Shown piece after piece: positions 46,246 to 55,404 of a DNA stretch of 57,862 nucleotides; the stretch's first letter is position 1, and the number at the start of each line of letters is the position of its first letter. This stretch comes from Brachionus plicatilis. Its lineage: Eukaryota > Rotifera > Eurotatoria > Ploima > Brachionidae. The stretch is taken from contig QEOQ01000122.1 of assembly GCA_010279815.1 (NCBI GenBank), positions 442,058 through 499,919 on the forward strand, in the 5' to 3' direction. Position numbers and translations under genes: made by a program. The notes beneath the pieces are model-generated. The model was not told the DNA's origin. It made no database searches and saw nothing but the letters and a program-made list of their open reading frames with translations.

Positions 46246-46828
46246 TAAAATGAGAAATATAAGAATAATTCAAACAATAAAGATGCACTGAAAAACTGGC
46301 TCAAAATTCATTTCAGAATACTTTATATTTATTGCAATATATTATTTGAAGTTGAATCATCTAATATTTCTTTGTAATACTATTTCTAGAAAGATTTTAC
46401 CAACAATTCCATTTTTTATTGAGTGCCTTTTTCTTGTAAAAACATTGACATGTTTCAAGCTTTTCAAGATACTTAATTTTCATAGCGGGAACAAAAAAAT
46501 AGAATTTTCATTTTTAAATGGCCACTCAAAAATTTTAGAGATTTCAGATTTTAATTTTAAAGTAATTTATTTATTATTTTGTTTTAAATATTCAATCAGA
46601 TCATTTTTTGTTGAAATTGAATAATCAATAAAGAAAATTTAAATTGAGTATTTGGAAAATTTTTTGTTTATTGTCTTATTGAATTAAGATTTTATTTGAA
46701 AAATGATTTCTTAAATTGAATTAAAATACTCAATAAATTAATTAAGATATTTTTAAAGCTATTAAAACCAACAAGAAAATTAAAAAAAACAAAAATTACT
46801 TATTTATTTTAAATAGAATTCTTGTAAA

Positions 46829-47748
46829 ATGGTTCTACGTCGTTTAACTCTGCTGGACAATCAGAAAAAATTGTATCTGGAGTCAATAAATGAAGAGCAT
46901 GAGACAATTTTTCTCATTGACTTGGATAATGTTGATCAAGTATTTAATTTTTGATTAAAAGAAAAAAAAATAATCTATTTTTAATTTTATTTCAGATTGA
47001 TTTGAGTGAAAAGAAAAAAGTTATTTATTTAAAAAGAATTGAATCCAATGAAACATGTCTTTTGAGTTCTAAAAATAAAATAGGCTTGAAAGAATGGCTC
47101 AAAATTTTGTGCCGAAATTGCGGCTTTCATGAATCGCACAGAACAAAATCTTCAAAAAAAACAAGAACTTTAAGAGAATTACTAAATCGGACATGTAACG
47201 AAAAAAATCAAATGCGAAAGCTGACCATGGTACAGAAAAAAACTCAAGGCTTAATTGTTGGAACAAATAATGTAAAAATGAAATCAAATCATGTTCAAAT
47301 TGCCGGTTTAGTGTCTCCTTTAGTTGGTTCTTCCACTGAGTATCCACTTTTAAAAATCCTGTTTTCATCTAAAAAAGAAAATAAACTTGACTATTTGTGC
47401 TTAGATGAATGTCAAAGTGGTGTTGATGATATGAACTCAAGCTCTCTAAACGATCTTAGACTGTTCGAAAATGAGAATCCCAAAAAAATCAATTATGTGC
47501 CTCTTGAAGTTGTCAATAGTCGAAATGATGTAAACATCATTTTAGACTCAACCTCACAGTTAAGTAATTCATCTTCGTTTATAAATGATCATAAGATTTA
47601 TGACTTGGATTTAAATAAAAGTTTTACTTTGAGCAAAAAAAGTAATGTTTCCAACGCAACCAATTCTGATGTTCCATACTCGTATTTGGATGCAAAAAAA
47701 ACTGAAGCATTAAAAAGCACCATCAAAGAGTTTAAAAAACAATTTTAG
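46829..47748 (+). CDS. GAB/DOS-like receptor docking adaptor, left copy
   Basis: Exons 46829-46939 and 46996-47748 (56-nt intron, phase 0) give 287 aa. Residues 1 to about 81 look like most of a GAB-type PH domain: RRLTLLDNQKKLYLES (strands 2-3), FLIDLDNVDQIDL (GAB1 RIIDLNLCEQVDA) and the closing helix LKEWLKILCRNCGF with the invariant Trp at 71 (GAB1 MNKWVRCICDICGF). Strand 1 is missing and may come from an unseen exon; the frame stays open to an AG at 46816. NYVPL (Tyr204) sits where GABs carry YVPM PI3K sites. The end has KIYDLDLNKSF (Tyr239) and PYSYLDAKKTEALKST (Tyr265), aligned with the two SHP2-binding motifs of GAB1 (EYLDLDLDSGKST and DYVVVDQQKTLALKST). Much shorter than GAB1 (about 690 aa); Pro-rich GRB2 sites are not obvious. 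Role inferred: membrane docking of SHP2 downstream of tyrosine kinases. Confidence 0.8.
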
Positions 47749-48429
47749 TTAGTTGAACTGATTTACTATTAAACAGTATTTTGTAGATTAATTTTAATAT
47801 TTTATTTTTTACTTGTTTTAATTAAATAAATAAATAATTTTTTGAATTTAATTTTTTTTCAACAATTTTCAATCTTCATCACCTGAACTCAGCAAATTTT
47901 CAATTTTTGTTAAAATTTATCATTTAATTTACGAAACTAAATTTCTTTACTTCAATCTTAAATAATATTCATCACCAAAAATTCCAAATCATCTAAATTA
48001 AATATTTTATTTTTAAATATTTTTTCTTATTCATTTATTTTTATTTTTTTTAGACCACAATACTAGCAATGTAAGCTAGTTGATCTAGATCAGAATTTTA
48101 ACTTTTCTATAAAATTGAATCTCATTCAATTATAAAAAATATATCCAAAAAAATCTTTTTGATTTAATTTTATAACCTCAAAGATGGTTATCATCATTCT
48201 CTAATTAAAAAGAAAATAATTTTATCAATGCTTCAATTTAATGTTTAGATTATAATCTCATGTTTTTTAAAAACCAATGAATAATTTTTATTCCAAAAAT
48301 TTACATAAAAAGCTTTTTATTTTGAACAAAATTCTTGGCCCTTTTGATATTCCAAAAAAATAACCAACCTACTAATAATTTTGATTATATTGATTTAAAA
48401 TAACATAAATATTTGTTTTTTAACATTGT

Positions 48430-48616
48430 ACTAAAAGCCTAAGAATTTTGATTTGGTTCCTTCAAAAAATTGTTTTTTTGACTTACTAAAAAATCAAAAT
48501 TAAAAATTTAGTCATTAAGTTGGCTTCCAGTTGCATAGATTTTCATTTTTGCTATCTTAAGCCTTGAAAAATTCAATTTTTTCGAGGCACCAAAACTAAA
48601 TTCTTGCGCTTTTAGT
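48430..48616. mobile_element. 187-bp MITE in left arm
   Basis: The left end ACTAAAAGCCTAAGAATTTT and the inverted right end (complement ACTAAAAGCGCAAGAATTTA) match over about 40 bp, continuing through GGTGCCTCGAAAAAATTG-like sequence. The same copy lies in the right arm (51841-52027), so it predates the inverted duplication. A third, half copy sits at the inner breakpoint (50690-50826). Confidence 0.7.
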
Positions 48617-49407
48617 GTGACGTTTAAAAAAAATATTTACACAAGTTTAATCTTCCTTTGTAAAAGTTAATTCTCTTACGATTATCTACGGTCCTTGCGA
48701 CCAGCACAGAATATTAACTTAAAGAACACTAATTTAAAGCTAAGTAAAAATCAATGAAGTATTTTTTATATTAACGCAGATAATTAACAAAGACATGTTG
48801 ATAAAATCAATCAATTGAAACAATTGATGGAAATTTAGGAATTTTTTTTTTATTTAAAAGGGAATAAAAAATGTAAATGTGAATAAATTAAGCTTTATTA
48901 CACGAATGAGTGTTGCTAAATTAATTTAGAATAGCTTTCGAGTGAATTTAAATTACACAATCTTTTACATATAGAAAAAAATTAAACACGATTTTTTAAT
49001 TTTTCTCGGTTTCTTTTTGTACCACGAGGTTTCAGGAAAGAGTGAATAACAATAAATGCTATGAGTCATAAGCTTAGGGAAAAATATTAAGTTTTTCTTT
49101 AGATGAAATTAAGCTAAATTAAAAACATTGATAATCATTTGAAAAATAATTTTGAATTAACTTATTTAATAAATATACCTAATCAGAAAAAATTGAAAAT
49201 ATTTATTTTAATTTTAATTTGACTAAAATAATAAGCTTGAAGATTATTTTAAATTAAAATTTTTATAAATCCAAATTTGAGATAAAGATTTAGTGTATTA
49301 TAATGAGCAATGCTGCTAATTAAACTGCCAAATTAGCAGGGAATCAAAAAATTTTGAATTACTTTTATAAAATAAAATTTTGACCAAATTTTAATCTTAC
49401 TAATAAA

Positions 49408-49726
49408 ATGAACTCAAATTGTTCAGGATACTATAATTTAAAAGCTATATACGAATCACAAACGATTTGTAAAAATCAATTTTGCTGCGGTATTTGTTTC
49501 AACAGAACTTGCTGTTTGGATCCAAAACTGTTTCTCAATCAGTCAAAATGCTTAAATTATCACAAAGAAGACCAGGATTTTGTGTAAGCTTTTTTAAATT
49601 ATTAAGTTTATTTTTAATTTTTTAATAAGTCAGCCTGTCTCAATTGGATTCTTGACATTTATATCAATTTTATTGCTTGTTTGCATAGTTCTGTGTTATT
49701 TGGAATCAATAAAAAGGAATAAGTAA
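49408..49726 (+). CDS. minimal Shisa-like transmembrane protein
   Basis: Exons 49408-49583 and 49630-49726 (46-nt intron, phase 2) encode 90 aa. The N-terminal region matches the Shisa cysteine module: NCSGYYNLKAIYESQTICKN, then QFCCGICFNRTCCLD and FLNQSKC. The Shisa pattern is C-x-G-Y...C...FCCGTC..R.CC...LNQS.C. Exon 2 provides one TM helix (IGFLTFISILLLVCIVLCYL) and a short basic tail ESIKRNK. Shisa proteins are single-pass ER/plasma-membrane proteins that bind receptors (FGF and Wnt receptors, AMPA receptors). Here the long Pro/Tyr-rich cytosolic tail is missing. No signal peptide precedes the module, so an upstream exon may be missing. It converges on RPLP1 with 65 bp between stop codons. 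Its first 74 bases recur, inverted, at the right-arm edge. Confidence 0.78.
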
Positions 49727-49791
49727 AAAAAAATGTTTTTTTCAAAAGAATTTTATTCAAACTAAAATGTTTGGAACTAAAATTTTTGAAA

Positions 49792-50230
49792 TTAATCAAA
49801 GAGACCTTAAAATAAAATTATTTAGAAAATGCTTAATTTAAAGCACTTTTTTTATGTTTACCAAATCCCATGTCCTCGTCTTCAGACTCCTCTTTCTTTT
49901 CTTCTTTCTTCTCTACTTTCTTGGGCTCTTCAGCAGCTACGGCAGCCACAGCGGCAGCGGGTGCAGCTGGAGCAGCAGCACCTGATCCAAGATTTGTGAT
50001 CAGCTCTTTAACATCAACTCCCTCCAAAGCGTTGGCAAATAAACCAGGCCAATAAGGCTCTACTTCATAACCAGCAGCTTTTAATACTGCATTGATTTTG
50101 TCCGCCTTAAATTTAAAGCTCAAGTCTGGAACTCTTTTAAAATAAAGTTTTTTACTGTAATGGCGATGTTATCATCGGCCAAGATTAAAGCGGCGTAAAC
50201 GCATGCCAATTCGTCGTTTTGTTCAATCAT
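49792..50230 (-). CDS. RPLP1: 60S acidic ribosomal protein P1
   Basis: Three exons on the minus strand: 50230-50156, 50105-49862, 49805-49792 (introns 50 and 56 nt), 110 aa. P1 forms the lateral stalk of the 60S subunit with P2 and P0 and recruits elongation factors. The helical dimerisation domain reads [20 protein letters not shown] then [32 protein letters not shown]. The hinge is Ala/Pro-rich ([19 protein letters not shown]), followed by a Lys/Glu tail. The last 14-nt exon is essential: reading through the second intron gives a false end ([11 protein letters not shown]), while splicing yields the universal [12 protein letters not shown] tail. PYWPGLF identifies P1 rather than P2. AATAAA lies at about 49757 on this strand. 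Single copy, in the unduplicated spacer of the palindrome. Confidence 0.96.
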
Positions 50231-50234
50231 TGTA

Positions 50235-50689
50235 TTTTTACAGTGCTAGTCGTCGTTTTTTTTATTAATCAGGACCTTAGCTCAATAGAGAACACAGCAC
50301 TTCAAAATATTGTGTTGTTAATAATAAATTTCATATTATAAAATTCAAAAATATATAAGCAATTTAATTTTGCCTTGAATTAATTGTAACCTGCAGGCTT
50401 CATAAATTTGAATAAATTATTTTTTTTAAATATTAATAAATTTTTAAAACGAAAAGATTAACTTATGAACAGATATTGATACTTGTAATTTAAAATTTTT
50501 TTAAAAATGATCTTACCACCAAACGATCAAACTAAAATAAAAAAGCGTAACTTGTTCTATAAAAAATTTTTTTTTAATCGAATTGATATTAAAGTTAATA
50601 AAATGCTTGAATGTTACAAAATTTCAGCATTGATATCCTGTTCACAAAGCAATTTATCAGTCTTAAATTTTAATTAATTTAAATTTTTC
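50235..50689. other. palindrome spacer upstream of RPLP1
   Basis: RPLP1 5' flank and AT-rich spacer. No further gene or tRNA seen. RPLP1 reads away from this stretch, so its promoter should lie within it, but no clear TATA box stands out. Confidence 0.4.
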
Positions 50690-50826
50690 AAGGCTCAAAA
50701 TAGCAAAGATAAAAATCTATGAAACTGGAAGCAAACTTTAATTCAAAACAAAATTTTTGATATTTTAGGAGGTCGAAAAAAAAATTTTTTGAAGGCACCA
50801 AAACAAAATTCTTGGGCTCTTGGTAC
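50690..50826 (-). mobile_element. half MITE at the inner palindrome breakpoint
   Basis: On the minus strand CCAAGAGCCCAAGAATTTTG, TTTTGGTGCCTTCAAAAAA and, further on, TTTGCTATTTTGAGCCTTGA match the MITE at 48430-48616 but the second TIR is missing. It abuts the truncated Shisa-like stub within a few bases, so a MITE sits exactly at the rearrangement junction. Confidence 0.65.
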
Positions 50827-50832
50827 GTTTGT

Positions 50833-50906
50833 AATTGATTTTTACAAATCGTTTGTGATTCATATAAAGCTTTTAAATTATAGTATCCTGAACAATTTGA
50901 GTTCAT
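50833..50906 (-). pseudogene. 5' stub of the Shisa-like gene (right arm)
   Basis: Minus strand from the ATG at 50906: MNSNCSGYYNLKALYESQTI then CKNQ, equal to the start of the intact gene except Ile-to-Leu at residue 14 (and a synonymous-type change beside it). Homology stops after 74 bases, before the FCCGIC part. The reading frame then runs into MITE-derived sequence (to about 50688) and cannot make a Shisa module. Confidence 0.85.
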
Positions 50907-50917
50907 TTAATTAGTAA

Positions 50918-51050
50918 AATTATTTGTTATTAATTTATTAAAAATATAATTTTGGGATACCCCTGGGTTTGTCCGAATGGCTTTTGCCTTCGTTTGAACC
51001 TACTATTGCTATCGCAAAAATGATAAAAATAAAAAAAAAGGATTATAATA
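50918..51050 (+). mobile_element. 133-bp SINE-like insertion in the right arm
   Basis: Absent from the left arm and flanked by an exact 9-bp duplication AATTAGTAA (50909-50917, 51051-51059). It contains TGTCCGAATGGC (A-box-like) and GTTTGAACC (B-box-like, one mismatch) and ends in an A-rich tail (AAAAATAAAAAAAAAGG). Insertion with a target duplication and A tail fits a retroposed SINE. The box spacing is short, so a tRNA origin is not certain. Confidence 0.6.
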
Positions 51051-51840
51051 AATTAGTAAAGATTAAAATTTGGTCAAAATTTTATTTTATAAAAGTAATT
51101 CAAAATTTTTTGATTCCCTGCTAATTTGGCAGTTTAATTAGCAGCATTGCTCATTATAATACACTAAATCTTTATCTCAAATTTGGATTTATAAAAATTT
51201 TAATTTAAAATAATCTTCAAGCTTATTATTTTAGTCAAATTAAAATTAAAATAAATATTTTCAATTTTTTCTGATTAGGTATATTTATTAAATAAGTTAA
51301 TTCAAAATTATTTTTCAAATGATTATCAATGTTTTTAATTTAGCTTAATTTCATCTAAAGAAAAACTTAATATTTTTCCCTAAGCTTATGACTCATAGCA
51401 TTTATTGTTATTCACTCTTTCCTGAAACCTCGTGGTACAAAAAGAAACCGAGAAAAATTAAAAAATCGTGTTTAATTTTTTTCTATATGTAAAAGATTGT
51501 GTAATTTAAATTCACTCGAAAGCTATTCTAAATTAATTTAGCAACACTCATTCGTGTAATAAAGCTTAATTTATTCACATTTACATTTTTTATTCCCTTT
51601 TAAATAAAAAAAAAATTCCTAAATTTCCATCAATTGTTTCAATTGATTGATTTTATCAACATGTCTTTGTTAATTATCTGCGTTAATATAAAAAATACTT
51701 CATTGATTTTTACTTAGCTTTAAATTAGTGTTCTTTAAGTTAATATTCTGTGCTGGTCGCAAGGACCGTAGATAATCGTAAGAGAATTAACTTTTACAAA
51801 GGAAGATTAAACTTGTGTAAATATTTTTTTTAAACGTCAC

Positions 51841-52027
51841 ACTAAAAGCGCAAGAATTTAGTTTTGGTGCCTCGAAAAAATTGAATTTTTCAAGGCTTAA
51901 GATAGCAAAAATGAAAATCTATGCAACTGGAAGCCAACTTAATGACTAAATTTTTAATTTTGATTTTTTAGTAAGTCAAAAAAACAATTTTTTGAAGGAA
52001 CCAAATCAAAATTCTTAGGCTTTTAGT
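51841..52027. mobile_element. 187-bp MITE in right arm (duplicate of 48430-48616)
   Basis: Mirror copy of the left-arm MITE at the position predicted by the palindrome (sum 100457), with the same TIRs. Confidence 0.7.
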
Positions 52028-52708
52028 ACAATGTTAAAAAACAAATATTTATGTTATTTTAAATCAATATAATCAAAATTATTAGTAGGTTGGTTATTTT
52101 TTTGGAATATCAAAAGGGCCAAGAATTTTGTTCAAAATAAAAAGCTTTTTATGTAAATTTTTGGAATAAAAATTATTCATTGGTTTTTAAAAAACATGAG
52201 ATTATAATCTAAACATTAAATTGAAGCATTGATAAAATTATTTTCTTTTTAATTAGAGAATGATGATAACCATCTTTGAGGTTATAAAATTAAATCAAAA
52301 AGATTTTTTTGGATATATTTTTTATAATTGAATGAGATTCAATTTTATAGAAAAGTTAAAATTCTGATCTAGATCAACTAGCTTACATTGCTAGTATTGT
52401 GGTCTAAAAAAAATAAAAATAAATGAATAAGAAAAAATATTTAAAAATAAAATATTTAATTTAGATGATTTGGAATTTTTGGTGATGAATATTATTTAAG
52501 ATTGAAGTAAAGAAATTTAGTTTCGTAAATTAAATGATAAATTTTAACAAAAATTGAAAATTTGCTGAGTTCAGGTGATGAAGATTGAAAATTGTTGAAA
52601 AAAAATTAAATTCAAAAAATTATTTATTTATTTAATTAAAACAAGTAAAAAATAAAATATTAAAATTAATCTACAAAATACTGTTTAATAGTAAATCAGT
52701 TCAACTAA

Positions 52709-53628
52709 CTAAAATTGTTTTTTAAACTCTTTGATGGTGCTTTTTAATGCTTCAGTTTTTTTTGCATCCAAATACGAGTATGGAACATCAGAATTGGTTG
52801 CGTTGGAAACATTACTTTTTTTGCTCAAAGTAAAACTTTTATTTAAATCCAAGTCATAAATCTTATGATCATTTATAAACGAAGATGAATTACTTAACTG
52901 TGAGGTTGAGTCTAAAATGATGTTTACATCATTTCGACTATTGACAACTTCAAGAGGCACATAATTGATTTTTTTGGGATTCTCATTTTCGAACAGTCTA
53001 AGATCGTTTAGAGAGCTTGAGTTCATATCATCAACACCACTTTGACATTCATCTAAGCACAAATAGTCAAGTTTATTTTCTTTTTTAGATGAAAACAGGA
53101 TTTTTAAAAGTGGATACTCAGTGGAAGAACCAACTAAAGGAGACACTAAACCGGCAATTTGAACATGATTTGATTTCATTTTTACATTATTTGTTCCAAC
53201 AATTAAGCCTTGAGTTTTTTTCTGTACCATGGTCAGCTTTCGCATTTGATTTTTTTCGTTACATGTCCGATTTAGTAATTCTCTTAAAGTTCTTGTTTTT
53301 TTTGAAGATTTTGTTCTGTGCGATTCATGAAAGCCGCAATTTCGGCACAAAATTTTGAGCCATTCTTTCAAGCCTATTTTATTTTTAGAACTCAAAAGAC
53401 ATGTTTCATTGGATTCAATTCTTTTTAAATAAATAACTTTTTTCTTTTCACTCAAATCAATCTGAAATAAAATTAAAAATAGATTATTTTTTTTTCTTTT
53501 AATCAAAAATTAAATACTTGATCAACATTATCCAAGTCAATGAGAAAAATTGTCTCATGCTCTTCATTTATTGACTCCAGATACAATTTTTTCTGATTGT
53601 CCAGCAGAGTTAAACGACGTAGAACCAT
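52709..53628 (-). CDS. GAB/DOS-like receptor docking adaptor, right copy
   Basis: Exons 53628-53518 and 53461-52709 on the minus strand, 287 aa. The exon 2 product is identical to that of the left copy over all 250 residues, and exon 1 reads the same. PH-like region, YVPL (204), IYDLDL (239) and YSYLDAKKTEALKST (about 265) are all intact, as are both splice sites. The two genes face each other (3' ends toward the spacer). Upstream of this copy the arm is interrupted by a 0.43-kb insertion about 350 bp before the ATG, so its promoter region differs from that of the left copy. Which copy is expressed cannot be told from sequence. Confidence 0.8.
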
Positions 53629-53979
53629 TTTACAAGAATTCTATTTAAAATAAATAAGTAATTTTTGTTTTTTTTAATTTTCTTGTTGGTTTTAATAGCT
53701 TTAAAAATATCTTAATTAATTTATTGAGTATTTTAATTCAATTTAAGAAATCATTTTTCAAATAAAATCTTAATTCAATAAGACAATAAACAAAAAATTT
53801 TCCAAATACTCAATTTAAATTTTCTTTATTGATTATTCAATTTCAACAAAAAATGATCTGATTGAATATTTAAAACAAAATAATAAATAAATTACTTTAA
53901 AATTAAAATCTGAAATCTCTAAAATTTTTGAGTGGCCATTTAAAAATGAAAATTCTATTTTTTTGTTCCCGCTATGAAA

Positions 53980-54414
53980 TGCCACAAGGAAGAAAGAAAG
54001 GTTCTATGAATAAATCGAAAAAATAATTTTTTTAAATTTTTTTTTTCTCTTTTTTGTCTTAAATTTTTTAATTTAAATGCCGGGTCAATAATTAAAATTA
54101 AACTTTCTTAATATTTTTAATATTTTTTTACCATAACTTTAACGTCGCATCTATAAAAAAATTTCAATAAATATTTTTTATATTTAATTTTTTTTTAAGT
54201 TTAAAACCCCGAGTCTCTAAAAAAGACTTTTTTTGAAGCTCTGCTTTTCTATTTGAATTTCTATTATAAACGCTACGTTTTTAATATGTATCGACTATGT
54301 GACCCATAGGACTTTTAAAATAAAAAATTTAACATTGTGAGGTCTATGTTAGACCATGCACCAAATATCCTATTCATGGTATTAAAGCATGCGTCGCTAA
54401 ACAAGGGGATACGG
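53980..54414. other. 435-bp unclassified insertion in the right arm
   Basis: Between CTATGAAA and AAGTATC the right arm carries extra DNA beginning TGCCACAAGGAAGAAAG and ending AGGGGATACGG; the left arm has just two bases (AT) there. It is AT-rich with a GC-richer right half (GTCGCTAAACAAGGGG). No TIR, tail or ORF is evident. Confidence 0.6.
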
Positions 54415-54857
54415 TAAGTATCTTGAAAAGCTTGAAACATGTCAATGTTTTTACAAGAAAAAGGCACTCAATAAAAAATGGAATTGTTGGTAAAATCTTT
54501 CTAGAAATAGTTTTACAAAGATAAATTAGATGATTCAACTTCAAATAATATATTGCAATAAATATAAAGTATTCTGAAATGAATTTTGAGCCAGTTTTTC
54601 AGTGCATCTTTATTGTTTGAATTATTCTTATATTTCTCATTTTACTTAACTTAACACCGCTTAACACTCAAACACCGGAAGGTTAAGTTCTGAAGGGGTC
54701 CAAAAAAACCCTTTTAATATAATATGCTTTTTAGGCTGCATAAATTACTATAATTACTCAAAATAAACAAGAAAATAAACTGAATGTAAAAATAAATCTT
54801 TTTTATTAATTTTGTTTTAATTCTAAAAAAACCTTTTTTTTTTAATTCGATATTTCA

Positions 54858-55290
54858 TCCAGAATATTGAGAAGTTCAAGAGCTTTTCATCGAGACATGA
54901 TTCAAAAATTATTATTCATTATAGGAATTAAGTAGAGTTGGGAATAAAAAGCTTAATTGGCCATTCCTTGGATTTATTTTCCGAAATAATAGACAATATT
55001 TTAGGAGGCTCCAAAAAAGAGTATAAGAAAAAAAAAAATTTTTAATTAAAATTTTGGACATTCTTTTTATCGTTAAAAAAACAATTCAATTTTCAAAAAT
55101 TATTAGTCTTAATTTTTAAATAATGATTTCAAGTTTCAAAATGTTATAAATATAGTTTGGTATATTTATAACATTTTTATACTTTATCAATAATATACAA
55201 ATAAAATTGTTTAATTGAGGACTTATTTCAGTCTTAAATTTTGTTGATGATTAAATTTGTTTGCAAATTAAAATATTTTTTTAAAATTAT
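54858..55290. other. right flank of the palindrome, no gene seen
   Basis: AT-rich unique-looking DNA. Nothing supported. Confidence 0.4.
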
Positions 55291-55297
55291 TCAAATA

Positions 55298-55401
55298 CAG
55301 AGCCGATTTGACAAGTGGATTTTACGTAGATTTACGTAAAATTATGTAAAATATTAAATGAATAATCTAAATTACAGAAATCCACTTGTCAAATGGCACT
55401 G
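55298..55401. mobile_element. 104-bp TA-flanked hairpin MITE (family member 3)
   Basis: CAGAGCCGATTTGACAAGTG and the inverted right end CAGTGCCATTTGACAAGTGG form a near-complete hairpin. TA lies on both sides (55296-55297, 55402-55403). The interior carries TTTACGTAAA words as in 44440-44819. Confidence 0.8.
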
Positions 55402-55404
55402 TAG

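Larger units (their letters stand above)
46037..49481 (+). repeat. left arm of a giant inverted repeat
   Basis: This arm pairs with 50833-54857 in inverted orientation. Checked positions between 46478 and 49398 obey left+right = 100457, so no net indel occurs across about 2.9 kb, coding and non-coding alike, and stretches compared by eye are essentially identical. The outer 0.4 kb (46037-46475) is more diverged. It contains the GAB-like gene, a MITE and the 5' part of the Shisa-like gene. Confidence 0.93.
50833..54857 (-). repeat. right arm of the giant inverted repeat
   Basis: Inverted copy of 46037-49481. It is longer by about 576 bp because of two insertions, 50918-51050 (133 bp plus 9-bp duplication) and 53980-54414 (about 435 bp replacing 2 bp). 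Between them (51059-53979) it matches the left arm base for base as far as I compared. The outermost 0.4 kb is diverged with small indels. Confidence 0.93.

Noticed and set aside
46346..46624. 92-codon ORF in the left arm
   Set aside because: Low-complexity Phe/Ile/Lys composition; the mirror copy is destroyed by the 435-bp insertion, and no domain is seen.
50688..50906. 72-codon minus-strand ORF taken as a gene
   Set aside because: Only its first 24 or so codons come from the Shisa-like gene; the rest is MITE sequence read by chance.
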